From Hydractinia symbiolongicarpus (Eukaryota > Cnidaria > Hydrozoa > Anthoathecata > Hydractiniidae): 64,000 nucleotides of DNA. Positions 36,215 through 50,600 of this stretch are shown piece by piece. The notes under the pieces are model-generated. The model saw nothing but the letters and a program-made list of their open reading frames with translations, was not told the origin of the DNA and ran no database searches. The first letter of the stretch is position 1. Each line of letters begins with the position of its first letter. The translations under genes and the position numbers were made by a program. The stretch is from contig NC_079886.1 in NCBI RefSeq assembly GCF_029227915.1, forward strand, positions 12,361,501 through 12,425,500. The letters are read 5' to 3'.

Positions 36215-39200
36215 CCAATAAAGGGTGTAATACAGCCTTTTGCAGTCTAATAAAGGCCTCACACGTAAATCACGTGGTTCCATCTGCCTGTGCAGGTTAC
36301 CATTGGCCTAGTCCTTCCAGTCTCAATGCACTACAACGTCCCAAGTCGATTTCCTTAACGCCGTCGCTTAAGAACACTCTTAACTACGTGCATCGTCCTA
36401 TAAAGGCTGTAATATGGCCTTTTGCAGTCTAATAAAAGCCTCACACGTAAATCACGTGGTTCCATCTGCCTGCGCAGGTTACCATTGCACTAGTCCTTTC
36501 AGTCTAAATGCGCTACAACGTCCCAAGTCGTTTTCATTAGCGCCATTGCATTAGAACACTCTTAACTACGTGCACAGTCCTATAAAGGCTGTAGTATGGC
36601 CTTCTGTAGTCTAATAAAGGCCTTGCACGTAAATCACGTCGTTTCACCTGTCTGCGCAGGTTACGATTGGACTAGTCCTTTCAGTCTCAATATGCTACAA
36701 CGTCCCAAGTCGTTTTCATTGGCGCTGTGGCCTTAGAACTGTCTTAACTATGTGCACAGTCCTATAAAGGCTGTAATATGGCCTTTTGCAGTCTAATAAA
36801 AGCCTCACACGTAAATCACGTGGTTCCACCTGCCTGCGCAGGTTACCAATGGACTATTACTTACAGTCTCAATGTGCTACAACGTCCCAAGTCGTTTTCA
36901 TTAGCGCTGTTGCCTTACAACACTATTAACTACGTGCACAGTCCTATAAAGGCTGTAATATGGCTTTTGCAGTCTAACAAAAGCCTCGCACGTAAATCAC
37001 GTGGTTCCATCTGCCTGCGCAGGTTACCATTGGACTATTCCTTACAGTCTCAATGTGCTACAACGTCCCAAGTCGTTTTCATTAGCGCCGTTGCCTTACA
37101 ACACTCTTAACTACGTGCACAGTCCAATAAAGGGTGTAATATAGCCTTTTGCAGTCTAATAAAGGCCTCACACGTAAATCACGTGGTTCCATCTGTCTGC
37201 GCAGGTTACCATTGCACTATTCCTTACAGTCTCAATGCGCTACAACGTCCCAAGTCGATTTCCTTAACGCCGTCGCTTTAGAACACTCTTAACTACGTGC
37301 ATCGTCCTATAAAGGCTGTAATATGGCCTTTTGCAGTCTAATAAAAGCCTCACACGTAAATCACGTGGTTCCATCCGCCTGCGCAGGTTACCATTGCACT
37401 AGTCCTTTCAGTCTAAATGCTCTACAACGTCCAAAGTCGTTTTCATTAGCGCGATTGCATTAGAACACTCTTAACTACGTGCACAGTCCTATAAAGGCTG
37501 TAATATGGCTTTTGCAGTCTAACAAAAGCCTCACACGTGAATCACGTGGTTCCATCTGCCTGGGCAGGTTACCATTGGACTATTCCTTACAGTCTCAATG
37601 TGCTACAACGTCCCAAGTCTTCTTCATTAGCGCTGTTGCCTTATAACACTATTTACTGCGTGCACAGTCCTATAAAGGCTGCAATATGGCCTTTTGCAGT
37701 CTAATAAAAGCCTCGCACGTAAATCACGTGGTTTCACCTGCATGCACAGGTTACAATTGGACTAGTCCTTTCAGTCTCAATGCGCTACAACGTCCCAAGT
37801 CGTTTTTATTAGCGCCGCTGCCTTACAACACTCTTAACTACGTGCACAGTCCTATAAAGGCTGTAGTATGGCCTTCTGTAGTCTAATAAAGGCCTTGCAC
37901 GTAAATCACGTCGTTTCACCTGTCTGCGCAGGTTACGATTGGACTAGTCCTTTCAGTCTCAATATGCTACAACGTCCCAAGTCGTTTTCATTGGCGCTGT
38001 GGCCTTAGAACTGTCTTAACTATGTGCACAGTCCTATAAAGGCTGTAATATGGCCTTTTGCAGTCTAATAAAAGTCTCACACGTAAATCACGTGGTTCCA
38101 CCTGCCTGCGCAGGTTACCAATGGACTATTACTTACAGTCTCAATGTGCTACAACGTCCCAAGTCGTTTTCATTAGCGCTGTTGCCTTACAACACTCTTA
38201 ACTACGTGCACAGTTCTATAAAGGCTGTACTATAGCCTTTTGCAGTCTAATAAAGGCCTCATTTGTAATTAACGTGGTTCCATCTGCCTGTGCAGGTTAC
38301 CATTGGACTAGTCCTTCCAGTCTCAATGCGCTACAACGTCCCAAGTCGTTTTTATTAGCACCGCTGCCTTACAACACTCCTAACTACGTGCACAGTCTTA
38401 TAAAGGCTGTAATATGGCCTTTTGCAGTCTAATAAAGGCCTCATACGTAAATCACGTGGTTCCATCTGCCTGCGCAGGTTACCATTGCACTATTCCTTAC
38501 AGTCTCAATGTGCTACAACGTCCCAAGTCGTTTTCAATAGCGCCATTGCATTAGAACACTATTAACTGCGTGCACAGTCCTATAAAGACCGTAATATGGC
38601 CTTTTGCAGTCTAACAAAAGCCTCACACGTAAGTCACGTGGTTCCATCTGCCTGCGCAAGTTACCATTGCACTAGTCCTTTCAGTTTCATTGCGCTACAA
38701 CGTCCCAAGTTCTTCTCATTGGCGCCGTTGCCTTAGAACACTCTTAACTACGTGCACAGTCCTATAAAGACCGTAATATGGCCTTTTGCAGTCTAATAAA
38801 AGCCTCACACGTAAATCACGTGGTTCCATCTGCCTGCGCAAGTTACCATTGCATTATTCCTTAGTCTCAATGTGCTACAACGTCCCAAGTCGTTTTCAAT
38901 AGCGCCATTGCATTAGAACACTATTAACTGCGTGCACAGTCCTATAAAGGCTGTAATAGTGCCTTTTGCAGTCTAATAAAGGCCTCGCATGTAAATCACG
39001 TGGTTTCACCTGTCTGCGCAGGTTACCATTGGACTAGTCCTTCCAGTCTCAATGTGCTACAACGTCCCAAGTCGTATTCATTAGCGCCTTTGCCTTACAA
39101 CACTCTTAACTATGTGCACAGTCCTATAAAGGCTGTAATATGGCCTTTTGCAGTCTAATAAAAGCCTCACACGTAAATCACGTGGTTCCATCTGCCTGCC

Positions 39201-40920
39201 CAGGTTACCATTGCACTAATCCTTCCAGTCTCAATGCGCTACTACGTCCCAAGTCGTTTTCATTATCGCCATTGCATTAGAACACTCTTAACTACGTGCA
39301 CAGTCCTATAAAGGCTGTAATATGGCTTTTGCAGTCTAACAAAAGCCTCGCACGTAAATCACGTGGTTCCATCTGCCTGCACAGGTTACCATTGGACTAT
39401 TCCTTACAGTCTCAATGTGCTACAACGTCCCAAGTCGTTTTCATTAGCGCCGTTGCCTTACAACACTCTTAACTGCGTGCACAGTCCTATAAAGACCGTA
39501 ATATGGCCTTTTGCAGTCTAATAAAAGCCTCACACGTAAATCACGTGGTTCCATCTGCCTGCGCAAGTTACCATTGCACTATTCCTTAGTTTCAATGTGC
39601 TACAACGTCCCAAGTCGTTTTCAATAGCGCCATTGCATTAGAACACTATTAACTGCGTGCACAGTCCCATAAAGGCTGTAATATTGCCTTTTGCAGTCTA
39701 ACAAAAGCCTCACACGTGAATCACGTGGTTCCATCTGCCTGGGCAGGTTACCATTGGACTATTCCTTACAGTCTCAATGTGCTACAACGTCCCAAGTCTT
39801 CTTCATTAGCGCTGTTGCCTTATAACACTACTAACTGCGTGCACAGTCCTATAAAGGCTGCAATATGGCCTTTTGCAGTCTAATAAAAGCCTCGCACGTA
39901 AATCACGTGGTTTCACCTGCATGCACAGGTTACCATTGGACTAGTCCTTTCAGTCTCAATGCGCTACAACGTCCCAAGTCGTTTTTATTAGCGCCGCTGC
40001 CTTACAACACTCTTAACTACGTGCATCGTCCTATAAAGACTGTAACATGGCCTTTTGCAGTCTAATAAAGGCCTCATACGTAATTAACGTGGTTCCATCT
40101 GCCTGTGCAGGTTACCATTGCACTGTTCTTTCCAATCTCATGCGCTACCACGTCCCAAGTCGTTTTCATTAGCGCTGTTGCCTTACAACACTCTTAACTA
40201 CGTGCACGGTCCAATAAAGGGTGTAATACAGCCTTTTGCAGTCTAATAAAGGCCTCACACGTAAATCACGTGGTTCCATCTGCCTGTGCAGGTTACCATT
40301 GGCCTAGTCCTTCTAGTCTCAATGCACTACAACGTCCCAAGTCGATTTCCTTAACGCCGTCGCTTTAGAACACTCTTAACTACGTGCATCGTCCTATAAA
40401 GGCTGTAATATGGCCTTTTGCAGTCTAATAAAAGCCTCACACGTAAATCACGTGGTTCCATCTGCCTGCGCAGGTTACCATTGCACTAGTCCTTTCAGTC
40501 TAAATGCGCTACAACGTCCCAAGTCGTTTTCATTAGCGCGATTGCATTAGAACACTCTTAACTGCGTGCACAGTCCTATAAAGGCTGTAGTATGGCCTTC
40601 TGTAGTCTAATAAAGGCCTTGCACGTAAATCACGTCGTTTCACCTGTCTGCGCAGGTTACGATTGGACTAGTCCTTTCAGTCTCAATATGCTACAACGTC
40701 CCAAGTCGTTTTCATTGGCGCTGTGGCCTTAGAACTGTCTTAACTATGTGCACAGTCCTATAAAGGCTGTAATATGGCTTTTGCAGTCTAACAAAAGCCT
40801 CACACGTGAATCACGTGGTTCCATCTGCCTGCGCAGGTTACCATTGCACTATTCCTTCCAGTCTCAATGCGCTACAACGTCCCAAGTCGTTTTCATTAGC
40901 GCCATTGCATTAGAACACTC

Positions 40921-43900
40921 ATAACTACGTGCACAGTTCTATAGAGGCTGTAATATGGCTTTTGCAGTCTAACAAAAGCCTCGCACGTAAATCACGTGGT
41001 TTTACCTGTCTGCGCAGGTTACCATTGGACTAGTCCTTCCAGTCTCAATGTGCTACTACGTCCCAAGTCGTTTTCATTAGCGCCGTTGCCTTACCACACT
41101 CTTAACTACGTGCACAGTCCTATAAAGGCTGTAATATAGCCTTTTGCAGTCTAATAAAGGCCTGACACGTAAATCACGTGCTTCCATCTGCCTGCGCAGG
41201 TTACCATTGCACTAGTTCTTCCAGTCTCAATGCGCTACAACGTCCCAAGTCCTTATCATTGGCGCCCTTGCCTTAGAACACTCTTAACTACGTGCACAGT
41301 CTAATAAAGGGTGTATTATAGCCTTTTGCAGTCTAATATAAGCCTCACACGTAAATCACGTGGTTCCATCTGCCTGCGCAGGTTACCAATGCACTAGTCC
41401 TTCCAGTCTCAATGCGCTACAACGTCCCAAGTCGTTTTCATTAGCGCCATTGCATTAGAACACTCTTAACTACGTGCACAGTCCTATAAAGGCTGTAATA
41501 TGGCTTTTGCAGTCTAACAAAAGCCTCGCACGTAAATCACGTGGTTCCATCTGCCTGCGCAGGTTACCATTGGACTATTCCTTACAGTCTTAATGTGCTA
41601 CAACGTCCCAAGTCGTTTTCATTAGCGCCGTTGCCTTACAACACTCTTAACTACGTGCACAGTCCTATAAAGGCTGTACTATAGCCTTTTGCAGTCTAAT
41701 AAAGGCCTTGCACGTAAATCACGTCGTTTCACCTGTCTGCGCAGGTTACGATTGGACTAGTCCTTTCAGTCTCAATGCGCTACAACGTCCCAAGTTCTTC
41801 TCATTGGCGCCGTTGCCTTAGAACACTCTTAACTACGTGCACAGTCCTATAAAGACCGTAATATGGCCTTTTGCAGTCTAATAAAAGCCTCACACGTAAA
41901 TCACGTGGTTCCATCTGCCTGCGCAGGTTACCATTGCACTATTCCTTCCAGTCTCAATGCGCTAGAACGTCCCAAGTCGTTTTCATTAGCGCCATTGCAT
42001 TAGAACACTCATAACTACGTGCACAGTTCTATAGAGGCTGTAATATGGCTTTTGCAGTCTAACAAAAGCCTCGCACGTAAATCACGTGGTTTTACCTGTC
42101 TGCGCAGGTTACCATTGGACTAGTCCTTCCAGTCTCAATGTGCTACAACGTCCCAAGTCGTTTTCATTAGCGCCGTTGCCTTAATACACTCTTAACTACG
42201 TGCACAGTCCTATAAAGGCTGTAATATAGCCTTTTGCAGTCTAATAAAGGCCTGACACGTAAATCACGTGCTTCCATCTGCCTGCGCAGGTTACCATTGC
42301 ACTAGTTCTTCCAGTCTCAATGCGCTACAACGTCCCAAGTCCTTATCATTGGCGCCGTTGCCTTAGAACACTCTTAACTACGTGCGCAGTCCAATAAAGG
42401 GTGTATTATAGCCTTTTGCAGTCTAATATAAGCCTCACACGTAAATCACGTGGTTCCATCTGCCTGCGCAGGTTACCAATGCACTAGTCCTTCCAGTCTC
42501 AATGCGCTACGACGTCCCAAGTCGTTTTCATTAGCGCCACTGCATTAGAACACTCTTAACTACGTGCACAGTCCTATAAAGGCTGCAGTTTAACAAAAGC
42601 CTAACACGTGAATCACGTGGTTCCATCTGCCTGCGCAGGTTACCATTGGACTATTCCTTACAGTCTCAATGCGCTACAACGTCCCAAGTCGTTTTTATTA
42701 GCGCCGCTGCCTTACAACACTATTAACTACGTGCATCGTCCTATAAAGACTGTAACATGGCCTTTTGCAGTCTAATTAAAGGCCTCATACGTAATTAACG
42801 TGGTTCCATCTGCCTGTGCAGGTTACCATTGCACTGTTCTTTCCAATCTCATGCGCTTCCACGTCCCAAGTCGTTTTCATTAGCGCCGTTGCCTTACAAC
42901 ACTCTTAACTACGTGCACGGTCCAATAAAGGCTGTAATATGGCTTTTGCAGTCTAACAAAAGCCTCACACGTGAATCACGTGGTTCCATCTGCCTGCGCA
43001 GGTTACCATTGGACTATTCCTTACAGTCTCAATGTGCTACAACGTCCCAAGTCTTTTTCATTAGCGCCGTTGCCTTACAACACTCTTAACTACGTGCAAA
43101 GTCCTATAAAGGCTGTAGTATGGCCTTCTGCAGTCTAATAAAGGCCTTGCACGTAAATCACGTCGTTTCACCTGTCTGCGCAGGTTACGATTGGACTAGT
43201 CCTTTCAGTCTCAATATGCTACAACGTCCCCAGTCGTTTTCATTGACGCTGTGGCCTTAGAACTGTCTTAACTATGTGCACAGTCCTCCAAAGGCTGTAA
43301 TATGGCCTTTTGCAGTCTAATAAAAGCCTCACACGTAAATCACGTGGTTCCATCTGCCTGCGCAGGTTACCATTGCACTATTCCTTCCAGTCTCAATGCG
43401 CTACAACGTCCCAAGTCGTTTTCAATAGCGCCATTGCATTAGAACACTATTAACTGCGTGCACAGTCCTATAAAGACCGTAATATGGCCTTTTGCAGTCT
43501 AACAAAAGCCTCACACGTGAATCACGTGGTTCCATCTGCCTGCGCAGGTTACCATTGCACTATTCCTTCCAGTCTCAATGCGCTACAACGTCCCAAGTCG
43601 TTTTCATTAGCGCCATTGCATTAGAACACTCATAACTACGTGCACAGTTCTATAGAGGCTGTAATATGGCTTTTGCAGTCTAACAAAAGCCTCGCACGTA
43701 AATCACGTGGTTTTACCTGTCTGCGCAGGTTACCATTGGACTAGTCCTTCCAGTCTCAATGTGCTACAACGTCCCAAGTCGTTTTCATTAGCGCCGTTGC
43801 CTTACCACACTCTTAACTACGTGCACAGTCCTATAAAGGCTGTAATATAGCCTTTTGCAGTCTAATAAAGGCCTGACACGTAAATCACGTGCTTCCATCT

Positions 43901-44697
43901 GCCTGCGCAGGTTACCATTGCACTAGTTCTTCCAGTCTCAATGCGCTACAACGTCCCAAGTCCTTATCATTGGCACCCTTGCCTTAGAACACTCTTAACT
44001 ACGTGCACAGTCCAATAAAGGGTGTATTATAGCTTTTTGCAGTCTAATATAAGCCTCACACGTAAATCACGTGGTTCCATCTGCCTGCGCAGGTTACCAA
44101 TGCACTAGTCCTTCCAGTCTCAATGCGCTACAACGTCCCAAGTCGTTTTCATTAGCGCCATTGCATTAGAACACTCTTAACTACGTGCACAGTCCTATAA
44201 AGGCTGTAATATGGCTTTTGCAGTCTAACAAAAGCCTTGCACGTAAATCACGTGGTTCCATCTGCCTGCGCAGGTTACCATTGGACTATTCCTTACAGTC
44301 TTAATGTGCTACAACGTCCCAAGTCGTTTTCATTAGCGCCGTTGCCTTACAACACTCTTAACTACGTGCACAGTCCTATAAAGGCTGTACTATAGCCTTT
44401 TGCAGTCTAATAAAGGCCTTGCACGTAAATCACGTCGTTTCACCTGTCTGCGCAGGTTACGATTGGACTAGTCCTTTCAGTCTCAATGCGCTACAACGTC
44501 CCAAGTTCTTCTCATTGGCGCCGTTGCCTTAGTACACTCTTAACTACGTGCACAGTCCTATAAAGACCGTAGTATGGCCTTTTGCAGTCTAATAAAAGCC
44601 TCACACGTAAATCACGTGGTTCCATCTGCCTGCGCAGGTTACCATTGCACTATTCCTTCCAGTCTCAATGCGCTACAACGTCCCAAGTCGTTTTCAT
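40921..44697. repeat. 6-monomer cassette repeats with ATAGAGG marker
   Basis: A cassette of six units follows each CATAACTACGTGC...TCTATAGAGG marker (ATAACT at 40921, 42011 and 43632). Its order is TTTTACCTGTC unit, GCCTGACACG unit, TATTATAGCC/CTAATATAAGCC unit, ATGGCTTTTGCAG unit, ACTATAGCC/CGTCGTTTC unit, and GACCGTA(A/G)TATGG unit. The first spacing is 1090 bp. The second is 1621 bp, where only three cassette units are followed by a unit with a 14-bp deletion, a class C, a class D and others. Confidence 0.8.
42580..42590. repeat. 14-bp deletion monomer marker (also at 54013, 56724, 59253)
   Basis: The motif GGCTGTAATATGGCTTTTGCAG is shortened to GGCTGCAG, removing 14 bp including the ATGG landmark. 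It occurs four times, at about 42585, 54013, 56724 and 59253, always followed by CTAACACGTGAATCACG and then a class B/C-like unit. A single origin followed by segmental copying explains the four occurrences. Confidence 0.88.
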
Positions 44698-47600
44698 TAT
44701 CGCCATTGCATTAGAACACTCTTAACTACGTGCACAGTCCTATAAAGGCTGTAATATGGCTTTTGCAGTCTAACAAAAGCCTCGCACGTAAATCACGTGG
44801 TTCCATCTGCCTGCGCAGGTTACCATTGGACTATTCCTTACAGTCTCAATGTGCTACAACGTCCCAAGTCGTTTTCATTAGCGCCGTTGCCTTACAACAC
44901 TCTTAATTACGTGCACAGTCCTATAAAGGCTGTACTATAGCCTTTTGCAGTCTAATAAAGGCCTTGCACGTAAATCACGTCGTTTCACCTGTCTGCGCAG
45001 GTTACGATTGGACTAGTCCTTTCAGTCTCAATGCGCTACAACGTCCCAAGTTCTTCTCATTGGCGCCGTTGCCTTAGAACACTCTTAACTACGTGCAAAG
45101 TCCTATAAAGACCGTAATATGGCCTTTTGCAGTCTAATAAAAGCCTCACACGTAAATCACGTGGTTTCACCTGTCTGCGCAGGTTACCATTGGACTAGTC
45201 CTTCAAGTCTCAATATGCTACAACGTCCCCAGTCGTTTTCATTGGCGCTGTGGCCATAGAACTGTCTTAACTATGTGCACAGTCCTCCAAAGGCTGTAAT
45301 ATGGCCTTTTGCAGTCTAATAAAAGCCTCACACGTAAATCACGTGATTCCATCTGCCTGCGCAGGTTACCATTGGACTATTCCTTACAGTCTCAATGTGC
45401 TACAACGTCCCAAGTCGTTTTCATTAGCGCCGTTGCCTTACAACACTCTTAACTACGTGCACAGTCCAATAAAGGGTGTAATATAGCCTTTTGCAGTCTA
45501 ATAAAGGCCTCACACGTAAATCACGTGGTTCCATCTGTCTGCGCAGGTTACCATTGCACTAGTCCTTACAGTCTCAATGCGCTACAACGTCCCAAGTCGT
45601 TTTCATTAGCGCTGTTGCCTTACAACACTATAAACTGCGTGCACAGTCCTATAAAGGCTGTAATATTGCCTTTTGCAGTCTAATAAAGGCCTCGCACGTA
45701 AATCACGTGGTTTCACCTGTCTGCGCAGGTTACCATTGGACTAGTCCTTTCAGTCTTAATGCGCTACAACGTCCCAAGTCGTTTTTATTAGCGCCGCTGC
45801 CTTACAACACTCTTAACTACGTGCATCGTCCTATAAAGACCGTAATATGGCCTTTTGCAGTCTAATAAAGGCCTCACACGTAAATCACGTGGTTCCATCT
45901 TCCTGCGCAGGTTACCATTGCACTATTCCTTCCAGTCTCAATGTGCTACAACGTTCCAAGTCGTTTTCATTAGCGCCGTTGCCTTACAACACTCTTAATT
46001 ACGTGCACAGTCCTATAAAGGCTGTACTATAGCCTTTTGCAGTCTAATAAAGGCCTTGCACGTAAATCACGTCGTTTCACCTGTCTGCGCAGGTTACGAT
46101 TGGACTAGTCCTTTCAGTCTCAATGCGCTACAACGTCCCAAGTTCTTCTCATTGGCGCCGTTGCCTTAGAACACTCTTAACTACGTGCAAAGTCCTATAA
46201 AGACCGTAATATGGCCTTTTGCAGTCTAATAAAAGCCTCACACGTAAATCACGTGGTTTCACCTGTCTGCGCAGGTTACCATTGGACTAGTCCTTCCAGT
46301 CTCAATATGCTACAACGTCCCCAGTCGTTTTCATTGGCGCTGTGGCCATAGAACTGTCTTAACTATGTGCACAGTCCTCCAAAGGCTGTAATATGGCCTT
46401 TTGCAGTCTAATAAAAGCCTCACACGTAAATCACGTGATTCCATCTGCCTGCGCAGGTTACCATTGCACTATTCCTTCCAGTCTCAATGCGCTACAACGT
46501 CCCAAGTCGTTTTATTAGCGCCATTGCATTAGAACACTCTTAACTACGTGCACAGTCCTATAAAGGCTGTAATATGGCTTTTGCAGTCTAACAAAAGCCT
46601 CACACGTAAGTCACGTGGTTCCATCTGCCTGCGCAAGTTACCATTGCACTATTCCTTAGTCTCAATGTGCTACAACGTCCCAAGTCGTTTTCAATAGCGC
46701 CATTGCATTAGAACACTATTAACTGCGTGCACAGTCCTATAAAGACCGTAATATGGCCTTTTGCAGTCTAACAAAAGCCTCACACGTAAGTCACGTGGTT
46801 CCATCTGCCTGCGCAAGTTACCATTGCACTAGTCCTTTCAGTCTCAATGCGCTACAACGTCCCAAGTTCTTCTCATTGGCGCCGTTGCCTTAGAACACTC
46901 TTAACTGCGTGCACAGTCCTATAAAGACCGTAATATGGCCTTTTGCAGTCTAATAAAAGCCTCACACGTAAATCACGTGGTTCCATCTGCCTGCGCAAGT
47001 TACCATTGCACTATTCCTTAGTCTCAATGTGCTACAACGTCCCAAGTCGTTTTCAATAGCGCCATTGCATTAGAACACTATTAACTGCGTGCACAGTCCT
47101 ATAAAGGCTGTAATATTGCCTTTTGCAGTCTAACAAAAGCCTCACACGTGAATCACGTGGTTCCATCTGCCTGGGCAGGTTACCATTGGACTATTCCTTA
47201 CAGTGTCAATGTGCTACAACATCCCAAGTCTTCTTCAGTAGCGCTGTTGCCTTATAACACTATTAACTGCGTGCACAGTCCTATAAAGGCTGCAATATGG
47301 CCTTTTGCAGTCTAACAAAAGCCTCGCACGTAAATCACGTGGTTTCACCTGCATGCACAGGTTACCATTGGACTAGTCCTTTCAGTCTCAATGCGCTACA
47401 ACGTCCCAAGTCGTTTTTATTAGCGCCGCTGCCTTACAACACTCTTAACTACGTGCATCGTCCTATAAAGACTGTAACATGGCCTTTTGCAGTCTAATAA
47501 AGGCCTCATACGTAATTAACGTGGTTCCATCTGCCTGTGCAGGTTACCATTGCACTGTTCTTTCCAATCTCATGCGCTACCACGTCCCAAGTCGTTTTCA

Positions 47601-50600
47601 TTAGCGCTGTTGCCTTACAACACTCTTAACTACGTGCACGGTCCAATAAAGGGTGTAATACAGCCTTTTGCAGTCTAATAAAGGCCTCACACGTAAATCA
47701 CGTGGTTCCATCTGCCTGTGCAGGTTACCATTGGCCTAGTCCTTCCAGTCTCAATGCACTACAACGTCCCAAGTCGATTTCCTTAACGCCGTCGCTTAAG
47801 AACACTCTTAACTACGTGCATCGTCCTATAAAGGCTGTAATATGGCCTTTTGCAGTCTAATAAAAGCCTCACACGTAAATCACGTGGTTCCATCTGCCTG
47901 CGCAGGTTACCATTGCACTAGTCCTTTCAGTCTAAATGCGCTACAACGTCCCAAGTCGTTTTCATTAGCGCCATTGCATTAGAACACTCTTAACTACGTG
48001 CACAGTCCTATAAAGGCTGTAGTATGGCCTTCTGTAGTCTAATAAAGGCCTTGCACGTAAATCACGTCGTTTCACCTGTCTGCGCAGGTTACGATTGGAC
48101 TAGTCCTTTCAGTCTCAATATGCTACAACGTCCCAAGTCGTTTTCATTGGCGCTGTGGCCTTAGAACTGTCTTAACTATGTGCACAGTCCTATAAAGGCT
48201 GTAATATGGCCTTTTGCAGTCTAATAAAAGCCTCACACGTAAATCACGTGGTTCCACCTGCCTGCGCAGGTTACCAATGGACTATTACTTACAGTCTCAA
48301 TGTGCTACAACGTCCCAAGTCGTTTTCATTAGCGCTGTTGCCTTACAACACTATTAACTACGTGCACAGTCCTATAAAGGCTGTAATATGGCTTTTGCAG
48401 TCTAACAAAAGCCTCGCACGTAAATCACGTGGTTCCATCTGCCTGCGCAGGTTACCATTGGACTATTCCTTACAGTCTCAATGTGCTACAACGTCCCAAG
48501 TCGTTTTCATTAGCGCCGTTGCCTTACAACACTCTTAACTACGTGCACAGTCCAATAAAGGGTGTAATATAGCCTTTTGCAGTCTAATAAAGGCCTCACA
48601 CGTAAATCACGTGGTTCCATCTGTCTGCGCAGGTTACCATTGCACTATTCCTTACAGTCTCAATGCGCTACAACGTCCCAAGTCGATTTCCTTAACGCCG
48701 TCGCTTTAGAACACTCTTAACTACGTGCATCGTCCTATAAAGGCTGTAATATGGCCTTTTGCAGTCTAATAAAAGCCTCACACGTAAATCACGTGGTTCC
48801 ATCCGCCTGCGCAGGTTACCATTGCACTAGTCCTTTCAGTCTAAATGCTCTACAACGTCCAAAGTCGTTTTCATTAGCGCGATTGCATTAGAACACTCTT
48901 AACTACGTGCACAGTCCTATAAAGGCTGTAATATGGCTTTTGCAGTCTAACAAAAGCCTCACACGTGAATCACGTGGTTCCATCTGCCTGGGCAGGTTAC
49001 CATTGGACTATTCCTTACAGTCTCAATGTGCTACAACGTCCCAAGTCTTCTTCATTAGCGCTGTTGCCTTATAACACTATTAACTGCGTGCACAGTCCTA
49101 TAAAGGCTGCAATATGGCCTTTTGCAGTCTAATAAAAGCCTCGCACGTAAATCACGTGGTTTCACCTGCATGCACAGGTTACAATTGGACTAGTCCTTTC
49201 AGTCTCAATGCGCTACAACGTCCCAAGTCGTTTTTATTAGCGCCGCTGCCTTACAACACTCTTAACTACGTGCACAGTCCTATAAAGGCTGTAGTATGGC
49301 CTTCTGTAGTCTAATAAAGGCCTTGCACGTAAATCACGTCGTTTCACCTGTCTGCGCAGGTTACGATTGGACTAGTCCTTTCAGTCTCAATATGCTACAA
49401 CGTCCCAAGTCGTTTTCATTGGCGCTGTGGCCTTAGAACTGTCTTAACTATGTGCACAGTCCTATAAAGGCTGTAATATGGCCTTTTGCAGTCTAATAAA
49501 AGTCTCACACGTAAATCACGTGGTTCCACCTGCCTGCGCAGGTTACCAATGGACTATTACTTACAGTCTCAATGTGCTACAACGTCCCAAGTCGTTTTCA
49601 TTAGCGCTGTTGCCTTACAACACTCTTAACTACGTGCACAGTTCTATAAAGGCTGTACTATAGCCTTTTGCAGTCTAATAAAGGCCTCATTTGTAATTAA
49701 CGTGGTTCCATCTGCCTGTGCAGGTTACCATTGGACTAGTCCTTCCAGTCTCAATGCGCTACAACGTCCCAAGTCGTTTTTATTAGCACCGCTGCCTTAC
49801 AACACTCCTAACTACGTGCACAGTCTTATAAAGGCTGTAATATGGCCTTTTGCAGTCTAATAAAGGCCTCATACGTAAATCACGTGGTTCCATCTGCCTG
49901 CGCAGGTTACCATTGCACTATTCCTTACAGTCTCAATGTGCTACAACGTCCCAAGTCGTTTTCAATAGCGCCATTGCATTAGAACACTATTAACTGCGTG
50001 CACAGTCCTATAAAGACCGTAATATGGCCTTTTGCAGTCTAACAAAAGCCTCACACGTAAGTCACGTGGTTCCATCTGCCTGCGCAAGTTACCATTGCAC
50101 TAGTCCTTTCAGTTTCAATGCGCTACAACGTCCCAAGTTCTTCTCATTGGCGCCGTTGCCTTAGAACACTCTTAACTACGTGCACAGTCCTATAAAGACC
50201 GTAATATGGCCTTTTGCAGTCTAATAAAAGCCTCACACGTAAATCACGTGGTTCCATCTGCCTGCGCAAGTTACCATTGCATTATTCCTTAGTCTCAATG
50301 TGCTACAACGTCCCAAGTCGTTTTCAATAGCGCCATTGCATTAGAACACTATTAACTGCGTGCACAGTCCTATAAAGGCTGTAATAGTGCCTTTTGCAGT
50401 CTAATAAAGGCCTCGCATGTAAATCACGTGGTTTCACCTGTCTGCGCAGGTTACCATTGGACTAGTCCTTCCAGTCTCAATGTGCTACAACGTCCCAAGT
50501 CGTATTCATTAGCGCCTTTGCCTTACAACACTCTTAACTATGTGCACAGTCCTATAAAGGCTGTAATATGGCCTTTTGCAGTCTAATAAAAGCCTCACAC

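Larger units (their letters stand above)
32727..44697. repeat. ~12-kb tandem duplication, copy 1 (11,971 bp)
   Basis: Units at 36778, 37686, 38050, 39865 and 42829 have counterparts exactly 11,428 bp downstream (48206, 49114, 49478, 51293, 54257). Left of the local 725-bp duplication the offset is 12,153 bp. The length difference between copies (11,971 against 11,428 bp) is accounted for by that extra 725 bp minus one 182-bp monomer missing near 33.8 kb. The left limit is inferred from the junction at 44.57-44.70 kb. Confidence 0.9.

Noticed and set aside
36778-37110. 110-codon open frame (also at 48206-48538)
   Set aside because: It runs across two monomers only because the second starts ATGGCTTTTGCAG, one base shorter, which skips the usual stop. 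It has no domain, no signal and no relation beyond the monomer translation.
42829-43089. 86-codon open frames at 42829, 54257, 56968, 59497 and 62948
   Set aside because: All begin inside a class C monomer and read into a one-base-shorter next unit. Recurrence follows the segmental copies, not coding conservation.
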